The translations under genes were made by a program, and so were the position numbers. From assembly GCA_002708445.1 (NCBI GenBank), contig PAOB01000034.1:18768-82767 (forward strand): a DNA stretch of 64,000 nucleotides, written 5' to 3'. Shown in pieces: positions 29,501 through 37,934 of this stretch. This DNA comes from Candidatus Arcticimaribacter sp. Its GTDB lineage: Bacteria > Bacteroidota > Bacteroidia > Flavobacteriales > Flavobacteriaceae. Every line of letters begins with the position of its first letter. Within the stretch, counting starts at the first letter, position 1. A model generated the notes under the pieces. That model saw only the letters and a program-made list of their open reading frames with translations. It had not been told where the DNA came from and searched no databases.

Positions 29501-30388
29501 GTGAAATTTTTAAAAGGTTCCGGAGTTGCCATGATTACGCCCTTTAGGGAAGATGGCGAAGTTGATTTAGAAGCCGTGGTTAATGTTTTTGAGTACATTA
29601 TCAGAGGAGGAATAGATTATGTAGTCGTAATGGGAACAACTGCAGAAACGGCTACCTTAAGTGATCAAGAACGCAAACAAGTTGTGGAGACAATAATAAA
29701 AACCAATAACAACAGAGTTCCATTGGTTTTGGGAATTGGAGGGAACAATACTACTGCTGTTGTTTCTTCAGTAAAAAATACAGACTTAACAGCATTTGAG
29801 GCTGTTTTGTCCGTTTGTCCATACTACTCACGCCCAAGTCAAGAAGGGATTTATCAGCATTTTAAGCACATAGCAGAAGCCTCACCCAAACCAATAATTT
29901 TGTACAACGTTCCTCCTCGGACAGGGGTTTCTATCAGTAACGAAACCACTATTCGTTTGGCAAAGAATTTTTCAAACATCGTTGGGATTAAAGATGCTAC
30001 TGGTAATTTAGAGTCTGTAATTTCTCTCATAAACACTGCCCCACAGGGACTTCATATAATTTCTGGAGATGATGCATTAGCCTTACCCGTAGTTTTATCA
30101 GGAGGTTCTGGAGTGATTTCAGTTATTGGAGGTGCTCTTCCAAATCAAGTTTCTCAAATGATTCGGTTGGCATTGGAAGGAAAAGTTGATGCCGCCACAG
30201 TCTACCAAAATCAAATGAAAAGTTTGATTGAGTTGATTTTTGAAGAGGGAAATCCCTCTGGGGTTAAAAAATTATCCGAACATCTTGGGCTTTGCTCATG
30301 TTCCGTAAGACTTCCCTTGATCGAAGCTTCTTCTAAATTGAGTCATTCAATTTTGGAGGCCCACAAAACATTGGCTCAGTCCATGTAG
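29501..30388 (+). CDS. dapA: 4-hydroxy-tetrahydrodipicolinate synthase
   Basis: A 295-aa aldolase-class enzyme starting at GTG, condensing pyruvate with aspartate semialdehyde for lysine and diaminopimelate. Seen: GSGVAMITPFREDGEVD, GTTAETATLSDQER, the catalytic Tyr in ILYNVPPRTGVSI, and the Schiff-base Lys in IVGIKDATGNLE. Together with dapF elsewhere in the window it serves the same pathway. Confidence 0.96.
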   Translation: MKFLKGSGVAMITPFREDGEVDLEAVVNVFEYIIRGGIDYVVVMGTTAETATLSDQERKQVVETIIKTNNNRVPLVLGIGGNNTTAVVSSVKNTDLTAFEAVLSVCPYYSRPSQEGIYQHFKHIAEASPKPIILYNVPPRTGVSISNETTIRLAKNFSNIVGIKDATGNLESVISLINTAPQGLHIISGDDALALPVVLSGGSGVISVIGGALPNQVSQMIRLALEGKVDAATVYQNQMKSLIELIFEEGNPSGVKKLSEHLGLCSCSVRLPLIEASSKLSHSILEAHKTLAQSM

Positions 30389-30470
30389 TTAAAGTTTTGA
30401 TAAAAACACGGACTCTTTTTTTTTAGAGGTTACATTTGAATTTCACTAGCTCACATTGATTAAATTTTAG

Positions 30471-30478
30471 TATTTTTG
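30471..30478 (+). promoter_or_regulatory. -7 box of bamD, 4 nt before the start codon
   Basis: TATTTTTG ends 4 nt before the bamD ATG at 30483, so the predicted transcript begins at or next to the start codon. Confidence 0.55.
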
Positions 30479-30482
30479 CATC

Positions 30483-31307
30483 ATGTTTTTAAAAACCATC
30501 AAATCGGCCTTAGTTTTTGTGTTATTGATTTCATTTACGAGTTGTAGTGAATACCAAAAATTATTGAACAATACCGATGTGAACACCAAGTACAAAGCTG
30601 CTGAAAAATACTACGATTCAGGAGATTATCGAAAAGCAAATCGTCTTTTCGAACAAATAACGCCCTCATTTAGAGGGAAACCTCAAGCTCAGAGAATTGT
30701 TTTCTTTTATGCAAACACTTATTTCCAGCTAAAGGACTACAATCTTGCTGCATATCAATTTGAAAGCTTTGTAAAGTCTTACCCCAAAAGCGACCGAATC
30801 CAAGAAGCAACTTTTTTAGCAGCCAAGTCGTACTACATGCTCTCACCGAAGTATAGTTTGGATCAGCAAGACACTAATAAGGCCATAGACAAACTTCAGA
30901 TATTTCTTGACAATTATCCCACAAGTGAGTTTAGTGAGGAGGCAAACACCTTGATAGCTGAGTTACAAGTGAAACTAGAGAAAAAGTTTTTTGAAATCTC
31001 AAAACAATATTACACAATTCGAGATTACAAAGCAGCAATGAACTCCTTTGATAATTTACTTAACGATTACCCCGGAACTCAATTCAAAGAAGACGCATTG
31101 TATCATAAATTCCTTTCCAATTACGAATTAGCAGTAAATAGTATCTTTACTAAAAAGAAAGAACGCCTTGATGGTGCGCAAGAAATTGGGAATACTCTCT
31201 TGCGATATTTTCCAGAGACCTTATTCATGGAAGAATTAGACGAAAAATTTAAAAAAATAGAAAAAGAGTTGAATCAAGTTGATCAATCCACAATCACCAC
31301 TAAATAA
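30483..31307 (+). CDS. bamD: Outer-membrane assembly lipoprotein BamD
   Basis: A 274-aa lipoprotein with lipobox ISFTSC (Cys about 20) and tetratricopeptide repeats: YKAAEKYYDSGDYRKANRLF, YFQLKDYNLAAYQFESFV and YYTIRDYKAAMNSFDNLL. BamD scaffolds BamA during insertion of barrel proteins in the outer membrane. Followed after 6 nt by rpoZ. Confidence 0.93.
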   Translation: MFLKTIKSALVFVLLISFTSCSEYQKLLNNTDVNTKYKAAEKYYDSGDYRKANRLFEQITPSFRGKPQAQRIVFFYANTYFQLKDYNLAAYQFESFVKSYPKSDRIQEATFLAAKSYYMLSPKYSLDQQDTNKAIDKLQIFLDNYPTSEFSEEANTLIAELQVKLEKKFFEISKQYYTIRDYKAAMNSFDNLLNDYPGTQFKEDALYHKFLSNYELAVNSIFTKKKERLDGAQEIGNTLLRYFPETLFMEELDEKFKKIEKELNQVDQSTITTK

Positions 31308-31313
31308 GTTAAG

Positions 31314-31634
31314 ATGACAAAGTACAGAAAATCACATGCGCCAATTTCTACTACAACTTATGATAAGAATGAAGTTGAAGCGGAAACAAAAAACATCTAT
31401 GAGGCTTTATCGATAATCGCTAAACGTTCAATGCAAATCAATTTAGACATCAAAAAAGAATTGCACGAAAAACTTGAGGAATTTGCAACTCATAATGATA
31501 GTCTAGAAGAGATTTTTGAAAACAAGGAACAAATCGAAGTTTCAAAGTTTTATGAAAGCCTACCCAAACCACATGCACTAGCAGTGGAAGAGTGGCTTCA
31601 AAACCGTGTTTACCACCGCAATACAGAAGAATAA
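31314..31634 (+). CDS. rpoZ: RNA polymerase omega subunit (Bacteroidota type)
   Basis: A 106-aa protein with TKNIYEALSIIAKRSMQI, matching the short helix of omega/Rpb6 (the AL..IA.RA region). The C-terminal part (FYESLPKPHALAVEEWLQ) is specific to the Bacteroidota form. Sits between bamD and coaBC, the conserved order in Flavobacteriia. Confidence 0.85.
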   Translation: MTKYRKSHAPISTTTYDKNEVEAETKNIYEALSIIAKRSMQINLDIKKELHEKLEEFATHNDSLEEIFENKEQIEVSKFYESLPKPHALAVEEWLQNRVYHRNTEE

Positions 31635-31639
31635 AGCTT

Positions 31640-32857
31640 ATGTCTTTGTTCAGAGGGAAGAAGATTCTCTTGGGAATCTCAGGAGGAATAGCTGCCTACA
31701 AAACTCCTGAGCTCGTACGAGCTTTTATCAAACAAGGAGCAGAAGTTAGAATTGTTATGACTCCAGCATCAAAAGACTTTGTTACTCCTCTGACTTTAGC
31801 TACTGTTTCTCGAAACCCTGTACACTCCTCCTTAATTGCTGAAGATCATGATAATCCAACCTGGAATAATCATGTAGAACTGGCGTTATGGGCAGATTAT
31901 TTTTTAATTGCCCCAGCTACATCCAATACACTTTCTTCAATGGCTCATGCTCGTTGCAACAATATTGTATTGGCAACTTACTTGTCCTCTCAATGTCCAG
32001 TTTTTGTTGCTCCTGCAATGGATTTGGATATGTTTTCGCATCCAGCAAATCAAAAGAACCTTAGTACTCTTTCCAAAAATAATGTAATTGTACTTCCTAC
32101 AGAGGAAGGCTTTTTGGCAAGTGGTCTAGAAGGTAAAGGGCGTATGCCAGAGCCTACAGATATTCTTGCTTACATGGAAAACCACATAAGCAAGACACTT
32201 CCTTTATTTGGAAAAAAAGTAGTTCTTACCGCTGGACCAACTTATGAACCGATTGACCCCGTTCGATTCATAGGAAACAATTCATCAGGTAAAATGGGAT
32301 TTGAACTTGCTAAAAGAGCTGTTGAACTGGGAGCTAACGTTATTCTCATATCGGGTCCTTCGGCTATCAACATAAAAAATACAAGTGTAAAGCTACTTTC
32401 TGTTGTTACTGCAGATCAGATGTTTGAAAATGCTAAACTGCATTTTGAGGATGCAGATATTTTTATTGCATCTGCAGCCGTTGCTGACTTTAAGCCAGAA
32501 ACAAATGCCCGTCAAAAAATAAAAAAGGGAACAGGTTTTAATCTGATAAACTTGGTGCCTACCCCCGATATTTTAGCTCATCTGGGATCTACTAAAAAGA
32601 ACCAGTTTTTAGTTGGTTTTGCTTTAGAAACAGAAAATGAATTAGAAAATGCATCTGAAAAATTAAAGAAAAAAAATCTAGATGCGATCGTATTGAATTC
32701 TTTAAATGATGCGCATGCAGGTTTTGGAGGTGATCAGAATAAAATTACCTACATTCAACCCAATAAAGCACCTCTTTCATTTGAATTGAAATCAAAAACT
32801 GAGGTTGCAATCGATATTTTTGATCAAATCCTTGAAGCTCATGAAAAACTATTTTAA
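31640..32857 (+). CDS. coaBC: Phosphopantothenoylcysteine decarboxylase/synthase
   Basis: A 405-aa bifunctional enzyme of coenzyme A synthesis. The N-terminal CoaC part has GISGGIAAYKTPELVRAF and PAMDLDMFSHPA; the catalytic His is in TWNNHVELALWAD. The CoaB part begins about 190 with VVLTAGPTYEPIDPVRFIGN and SSGKMGFELAKRA. ATG at 31640 is chosen; a longer in-frame version would overlap rpoZ. Overlaps the next gene by 17 nt. Confidence 0.95.
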   Translation: MSLFRGKKILLGISGGIAAYKTPELVRAFIKQGAEVRIVMTPASKDFVTPLTLATVSRNPVHSSLIAEDHDNPTWNNHVELALWADYFLIAPATSNTLSSMAHARCNNIVLATYLSSQCPVFVAPAMDLDMFSHPANQKNLSTLSKNNVIVLPTEEGFLASGLEGKGRMPEPTDILAYMENHISKTLPLFGKKVVLTAGPTYEPIDPVRFIGNNSSGKMGFELAKRAVELGANVILISGPSAINIKNTSVKLLSVVTADQMFENAKLHFEDADIFIASAAVADFKPETNARQKIKKGTGFNLINLVPTPDILAHLGSTKKNQFLVGFALETENELENASEKLKKKNLDAIVLNSLNDAHAGFGGDQNKITYIQPNKAPLSFELKSKTEVAIDIFDQILEAHEKLF

Positions 32858-33731
32858 TTTCGCCTTCTTTTTTTTAATTGGTTTTATTGGTGTAGCTCAG
32901 GAAATTAATTTCCAGCTTACTGTCAATTCCGATTTGGTGAATCAGACCAACCAACAAATATTCAAGACCTTAGAACAAAGTATCAATGAGTTCATGAACA
33001 ACAGAGCATGGACAAATCAAGAGCGATCAAATGAAGAAAAGCTAGATTGCAGTATGGTATTGAACCTTACGGGTTACAACAATACTCAATTCGAAGGAAC
33101 CCTTCAAGTGCAGATTCAGCGCCCCGTTTACAATACCAATTTCAAAACCCCAATTTTAAATTATCTGGACAAAGACATTAGTTTCAGTTATCAAGAATAT
33201 CAGCCCCTTTTTTACAATACATCAACCTACGAATCAAACTTAATTTCTTTGTTAAGTTTTTATGCTTTCATCAGTTTGGGTATGGAAGCAGATACTTTTG
33301 AAGAAAAAGGAGGAAGTGTTTTTTATGGAGTAGCCCAACAAATTCTCAACTTGACAAATCAAAACCAAAAAAAAGGATGGAATCAAGCTGATGGAAATCG
33401 TAATCGATATTGGTTAATAGACAACCTATCATCAAATACTTTCAAAGAATACAGAACAGCTATGTATGGGTATCATCGCTTGGGGCTTGACATGATGACA
33501 GAAGACCCTGTTACAGCAAAGCAAAATATTATGAGTTCAATTGAAAGTCTCAATCGTTTGTTCTCCAGGCGTCCCAATGCTTTTTTAAATCAAATATTTT
33601 TTGATGCGAAGTCAGATGAAATTGTAGATATTTTTTCGGACGGACCTGAGGTTGATTTTCAAAAAACCTTGAATTTACTTAATAAAATTGCTCCTTTTTT
33701 TGGTCCAAAGTGGAAACGCATCAAATACTAA
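32841..33731 (+). CDS. DUF4835-type secreted protein
   Basis: A 296-aa protein. ATG at 32841 gives a signal peptide (hydrophobic about 4-17, cleaved near GVAQEI). Features: LTVNSDLVNQTNQQIFKTLE, RPVYNTNFKTPILNYLDKDI, SLLSFYAFISLGMEADTF, and RYWLIDNLSS. I recognise this as the Bacteroidota family DUF4835, usually between coaBC and recN as here. Periplasmic or outer-membrane associated; function unknown. Confidence 0.8.
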   Translation: MKNYFNFAFFFLIGFIGVAQEINFQLTVNSDLVNQTNQQIFKTLEQSINEFMNNRAWTNQERSNEEKLDCSMVLNLTGYNNTQFEGTLQVQIQRPVYNTNFKTPILNYLDKDISFSYQEYQPLFYNTSTYESNLISLLSFYAFISLGMEADTFEEKGGSVFYGVAQQILNLTNQNQKKGWNQADGNRNRYWLIDNLSSNTFKEYRTAMYGYHRLGLDMMTEDPVTAKQNIMSSIESLNRLFSRRPNAFLNQIFFDAKSDEIVDIFSDGPEVDFQKTLNLLNKIAPFFGPKWKRIKY

Positions 33732-33763
33732 GCAATTTACTTGAAATTAGGGAGGATGTAATT

Positions 33764-33771
33764 TATATTTG
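33764..33771 (+). promoter_or_regulatory. -7 promoter box of recN
   Basis: TATATTTG matches TAnnTTTG and lies 22 nt before the GTG start. Confidence 0.5.
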
Positions 33772-33793
33772 AACTTCACAAACTGCAATTGAA

Positions 33794-35446
33794 GTGATCA
33801 CTGGACTGGTAATAAAAAATTTCGCATTAATAGATCATCTGGAGGTAAATTTCTCAGAAGGAATGACTAGTATTACTGGAGAGACTGGAGCTGGAAAGTC
33901 AATCTTGTTGGGTGGGCTTGGACTAATTTTAGGTAAAAGGGCGGATTTATCCACACTTAAAAACCCTGATGAGAAGTGTTTTGTGGAAGCAACCTTTTCT
34001 ATCAAAGAATATCAACTTGAACAATTGTTTGAAGAATTGGACTTGGACTATGATTCGATTTCGTTTATTCGAAGAGAGATATTGCCCTCAGGGAAGTCTA
34101 GAGCATTCATCAACGACAGTCCAGTAAACTTAGATGTACTTCAGCGTTTGGGGCAAGAATTGATTGATGTTCACTCCCAACATCAAACCTTATCGCTCAC
34201 ACAGTCGGACTATCAATTGGAAGTTTTAGATGCTTTGGCTGAAAATAAAGAGCTTTTAAAAACGTACCAAATCAAGTTGAATACCTACAAAAACTTGCAG
34301 AAGCGGTTAGTTGAACTAAATGCTTTACAAGATTCTCAGAAACAAGATTTAGATTACACAAGTTTTCTTTTGGAAGAGCTGAACGATGCTGCTCTTGAAG
34401 TAGGCATGTTAGCTCCACTAGAAGAAGAAGAGCAAGAATTGGTTAATGCTGAGGAAATAATCACCAATTTGGTTAAGGCCAATCAAATAATTGAAGAAGA
34501 ACAGATGGGTGTTGAAGTTCAGGTGAATGAAATTCGGTCAGCCTTGCTCAAAGTATCTTCTTTATCAGAGAAACTTTTGCCTTTGTTTGATCGTTTGGAA
34601 AGTTTAAAAATAGAACTAACTGACTTGAACCAAGACATTCAGTTTAAATCGGAGCAAATAGAGGCCAACCCTGAACGCTTAGAGCTTGTTCAAAGTTCTT
34701 TAAAAAAAATTTATGATCTTCAATCGAAGCATCAATGTCAATCCATAGAAGAACTTATTTCCATAAAAGAGAATTTGGAAAAAAAAGTTGATTCAACAGC
34801 CACACTCGAACAAGACTTAATTGTATTAGATAAAGAGATCAATCAGTTGGAACAAGAACTTCATGAATTAACTGAGAGTCTGTCAAATAATAGAAAAAGT
34901 ACCCTACCTTCTTTTACTGAAGAACTTGAATCTCTTTTGGAGCACTTGGGAATGCCTAATGCACGTTTCAAGATTAATCTTTCTCCAAGTGATCGCTTTT
35001 TGTCTCACGGAAAAGACGAGCTTATTCTTGAGTTTTCAGCAAATCAAGGATCCAATTTTGGGACGTTAAAGAAAATAGCGTCTGGAGGAGAATTATCACG
35101 TATTATGCTTTCAATCAAGGCGATATTGTCTCGTTTCAAAACATTACCTACCATAATATTTGATGAAATTGACACTGGTGTTTCTGGGGAGATTTCTTAC
35201 AAAATTGCTGAGGTAATGCATCAAATGAGTCAGTACATGCAGGTCGTGACTATTTCTCATTTACCTCAAGTTGCTGCTAAGGGATCACATCATTTTAAGG
35301 TTTTTAAAGAATTTAAAAATGAAAGTACTTTTACCCAGCTAAAAAAATTAAACCCTACCGAACGCATTCAGGAAGTTGCCCAAATGCTTGGAGGTGAAGA
35401 AATTTCTGAAACTGCAATTCAACACGCCAAAGAATTATTGAATTAA
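33794..35446 (+). CDS. recN: DNA repair protein RecN
   Basis: A 550-aa SMC-like ATPase for double-strand break repair, starting at GTG. Walker A is in ITGETGAGKSILLGGLGL, a long coiled-coil arm spans about 160-380, the ABC signature is ASGGELSRIMLSIKAIL, and Walker B is PTIIFDEIDTGVSGE. An internal TTATCCACA (DnaA-box match) at about 33947 lies in coding sequence and is probably chance. Confidence 0.95.
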   Translation: MITGLVIKNFALIDHLEVNFSEGMTSITGETGAGKSILLGGLGLILGKRADLSTLKNPDEKCFVEATFSIKEYQLEQLFEELDLDYDSISFIRREILPSGKSRAFINDSPVNLDVLQRLGQELIDVHSQHQTLSLTQSDYQLEVLDALAENKELLKTYQIKLNTYKNLQKRLVELNALQDSQKQDLDYTSFLLEELNDAALEVGMLAPLEEEEQELVNAEEIITNLVKANQIIEEEQMGVEVQVNEIRSALLKVSSLSEKLLPLFDRLESLKIELTDLNQDIQFKSEQIEANPERLELVQSSLKKIYDLQSKHQCQSIEELISIKENLEKKVDSTATLEQDLIVLDKEINQLEQELHELTESLSNNRKSTLPSFTEELESLLEHLGMPNARFKINLSPSDRFLSHGKDELILEFSANQGSNFGTLKKIASGGELSRIMLSIKAILSRFKTLPTIIFDEIDTGVSGEISYKIAEVMHQMSQYMQVVTISHLPQVAAKGSHHFKVFKEFKNESTFTQLKKLNPTERIQEVAQMLGGEEISETAIQHAKELLN

Positions 35447-35448
35447 CC

Positions 35449-35456
35449 TATCTTTG
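35449..35456 (+). promoter_or_regulatory. -7 promoter box of fabI
   Basis: TATCTTTG matches TAnnTTTG, 27 nt before the fabI ATG at 35484. Confidence 0.45.
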
Positions 35457-35483
35457 CTTTTTTATAAATCAAAACAATTAAAT

Positions 35484-36299
35484 ATGTCTCATCAACTTCT
35501 AGCTGGGAAAAAAGGAATCATTTTTGGAGCACTAGACAACCAATCAATCGCATGGAAAACTGCCGAAAGTGTTCACGAACAAGGAGGACAAATCGTGTTG
35601 ACTAATGCCCCCGTTGCGCTTCGAATGGGAACAATCAATAACTTAGCAGCGAAAATTGACGCACCAGTAATACCTGCAGATGCAACATCAATCAAAGATC
35701 TTGAAGATTTGATCGATCAAGCTGTGACTCATTTAGGAGGGCCTTTAGATTTTGTATTGCATTCTATTTGAATGTCTGTAAATGTTAGAAAAGGAAAGCA
35801 GTACACCGATCTAAACCACGATTGGATGACCAAAGGATGGGATGTTTCTGCAGTTTCTTTTCATAAATTGCTACAAACATTGTACAAAAAGGATGCTATG
35901 AAACCTGGAGGAAGTATTGTTGCTCTAACTTACATTGCAGCTCAAAGAACGTTTCCTAACTACAATGATATGGCAGACAATAAGGCTTATCTTGAATCTA
36001 TTGCGAGAAGCTTTGGCTATTTTATGGGTAAAGACAAACAAGTTCGTGTGAATACCATTTCTCAGTCTCCTACCTTAACCACAGCAGGGCAGGGGGTCGA
36101 AGGTTTAGATGGATTTCTAAACTATGCAGAAAAGATGTCTCCTCTGGGCAATGCATCAGCAAAAGAATGTGCTGATTACACTGTAATGATGTTTTCTGAT
36201 TTTACTCGAAAAGTTACTATGCAAAATTTATTTCATGATGGTGGATTTTCAAATACAGGGGTAAGTCAAGATATTATTGATATGCTTCAAAAAGAATAG
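35484..36299 (+). pseudogene. fabI: Enoyl-ACP reductase fabI, frame interrupted by TGA at 35769-35771
   Basis: Two abutting same-frame pieces together give a full FabI (95 aa, TGA, 175 aa). The first holds the Rossmann NADH site (KGIIFGALDNQSIAWKTAE) and ends LDFVLHSI. The stop replaces the Gly of the conserved HSIG motif (E. coli FabI Gly93); a single G-to-T change of GGA would produce it. The codon after TGA is ATG (MSVNVRKGK), so the second piece could reinitiate. That piece holds the catalytic dyad in TYIAAQRTFPNYNDMADNKA. Sequence is otherwise perfectly conserved. It may be a sequencing error, a recent null allele, or a split functional enzyme; labelled pseudogene only because the frame is broken. 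Reduces enoyl-ACP in fatty-acid synthesis. Confidence 0.8.
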
Positions 36300-36308
36300 T
36301 TTTAAATT

Positions 36309-37277
36309 ATGGAACAGCGATTTCCTTTTCTCCATGCACTTCAAGATTTTTCTTTGGAAAGAGGCAGGTCACGTTCTTTTTTAATTTTTCTGTCGCTTTC
36401 ATTCATATTTTGGTTAACTACTAAGTTTTCTAATCAATACACAGAGGTACTTCCTTTAGAGGTAAGCTTTAATGAATATCCAGCTGGGGTAGTACCTACA
36501 TCAGACACTTCCTCGGAGATTCAATTAACCTTGACAGCTTCAGGTTTTCAACTGTTTTTTTATAAAATTTTGGGAACTAAATTAGTTTTAGACTCAAGAA
36601 AAGGTGCTTTTGATGATGGAATTGCTACTCTTTCATTGGAGTTAAGTCAACAAGAAATTCAAGATCAGCTTTTTGGGTCTTTGGTTATCAATTCTATTTT
36701 TCCTAATACTGTAAGTTTTGAATACACCCAACTGAGCAACAAACGTTTAGCTGTTGCTCTTCAAAACAATCTAGATTTATCGGCAGGCTTTGGAATTTCC
36801 GAACCTCTTCAATTTATTCCCGATAGCATTAATGTCATCGGAGCCTCTATTATCTTGGATGCTTTAAAAGAAGTTTATCTCAACACGGAGCAAAAATCAA
36901 AAATTAAAAAATCTTTTACAGATCAATTCAAACTCGTAAATCCACTGTCAAATCAGTTGGAGTTTTCAGAATCCACCGTTACTCTCAAAGCTATTGTTGA
37001 TCGATTTTCAGAAACCTCCCTTAAGGTTCCCATTCGATTATTAAATGTTCCTGACTCCATAGCTTTGAAATTGTTTCCTGCAGATGTTGAAGTTGTTTTT
37101 TCTGCTAGTCTTTCAAAAATTAAGACTATCGATGCCAATGACTTCGTTATTTCTTCCGATTTCAACAATTTAAGAAAAGAAGATTTAAAGATGAATTTGC
37201 AATTGATTCAAGCTCCAGATCTTCTCCAAAACATTCGATGGAGTCCAAAAGAAGTAGAATACTTAATTCGCAAATAG
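36309..37277 (+). CDS. YbbR-like domain protein
   Basis: A 322-aa protein with one N-terminal transmembrane helix (about 22-40, SFLIFLSLSFIFWLTTKF) followed by a periplasmic beta-rich region with YbbR-like repeats, such as VSFEYTQLSNKRLAVALQNN and SLKVPIRLLNVPDSIALKLFP. Located directly before coaE, a conserved flavobacterial pairing. In Firmicutes YbbR (CdaR) regulates a diadenylate cyclase; no cyclase is adjacent here, so role is open. Confidence 0.8.
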   Translation: MEQRFPFLHALQDFSLERGRSRSFLIFLSLSFIFWLTTKFSNQYTEVLPLEVSFNEYPAGVVPTSDTSSEIQLTLTASGFQLFFYKILGTKLVLDSRKGAFDDGIATLSLELSQQEIQDQLFGSLVINSIFPNTVSFEYTQLSNKRLAVALQNNLDLSAGFGISEPLQFIPDSINVIGASIILDALKEVYLNTEQKSKIKKSFTDQFKLVNPLSNQLEFSESTVTLKAIVDRFSETSLKVPIRLLNVPDSIALKLFPADVEVVFSASLSKIKTIDANDFVISSDFNNLRKEDLKMNLQLIQAPDLLQNIRWSPKEVEYLIRK

Positions 37278-37279
37278 TT

Positions 37280-37867
37280 ATGCCTAGAATTGTTGGATTA
37301 ACGGGAGGTATTGGTAGTGGAAAATCGCGGATAGCGGGGCGTTTTGCTGAACTTGGAGTGCCATGTTACATTGCAGATGATCGAGCTAAAGAATTGATGA
37401 ATTCTAGTACAAGTCTTCGAAATGCAATTCTTGAAAATTTTGGACCACAAAGTTATGCAGATGATAAGCTTAATAGAGAGTTTATTTCTAACCTTGTTTT
37501 TAAGGATATGGATCGTTTAGTCTTGCTTAACGCTCTTGTCCACCCAGCTGTTGCACAAGACTTCTCGGAATGGATTAGCGAGCAAAATTCCTCATATGTC
37601 ATAAAGGAAGCAGCTATTTTGTTTGAAAGTGGTGGAGCAGAGCAATGTGATGAAGTGATCTTGGTTACTGCTCCCATGGAAACTCGAATAGAACGTGTTT
37701 TGGCACGAGATCATTCTACGGTAGATGCGATAAAAAGTCGCATGTCAAAACAATGGGCAGATGAAAAGAAAATTCCTTTAGCAGACTACCACATTGAAAA
37801 CATTAAATGGGAGGATACTTTAACTAAAATTGATGTGTTGCATCAAAAATTACTTCAAAACCTTTAA
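37280..37867 (+). CDS. coaE: Dephospho-CoA kinase
   Basis: A 195-aa P-loop kinase for the last step of coenzyme A synthesis. Walker A is GLTGGIGSGKSRIAGRF; other motifs are YIADDRAKELMN and HPAVAQDFSEWI. ATG at 37280 begins 2 nt after the YbbR gene stop and is chosen over an upstream in-frame start inside that gene. Confidence 0.94.
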   Translation: MPRIVGLTGGIGSGKSRIAGRFAELGVPCYIADDRAKELMNSSTSLRNAILENFGPQSYADDKLNREFISNLVFKDMDRLVLLNALVHPAVAQDFSEWISEQNSSYVIKEAAILFESGGAEQCDEVILVTAPMETRIERVLARDHSTVDAIKSRMSKQWADEKKIPLADYHIENIKWEDTLTKIDVLHQKLLQNL

Positions 37868-37902
37868 CTGCTTTGTTTCAGCTATTTTTCATTAAATTGA
37901 GT

Positions 37903-37910
37903 TAAATTTG
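37903..37910 (+). promoter_or_regulatory. -7 promoter box of the two-component genes
   Basis: TAAATTTG matches TAnnTTTG, 24 nt before the histidine kinase ATG at 37935. Confidence 0.4.
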
Positions 37911-37934
37911 TGGTGTGCAAAACAATTTTTTCAA

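Noticed and set aside
33947..33955. TTATCCACA inside recN as a regulatory DnaA box
   Set aside because: A single isolated match in coding sequence; chance is the simplest explanation.
35769..35771. Genome-wide recoding of UGA as glycine or another amino acid, as in some candidate phyla
   Set aside because: TGA is a normal stop elsewhere in the window, for example for the GNAT gene at 26052, pyrR at 55686 and pyrB at 56621.
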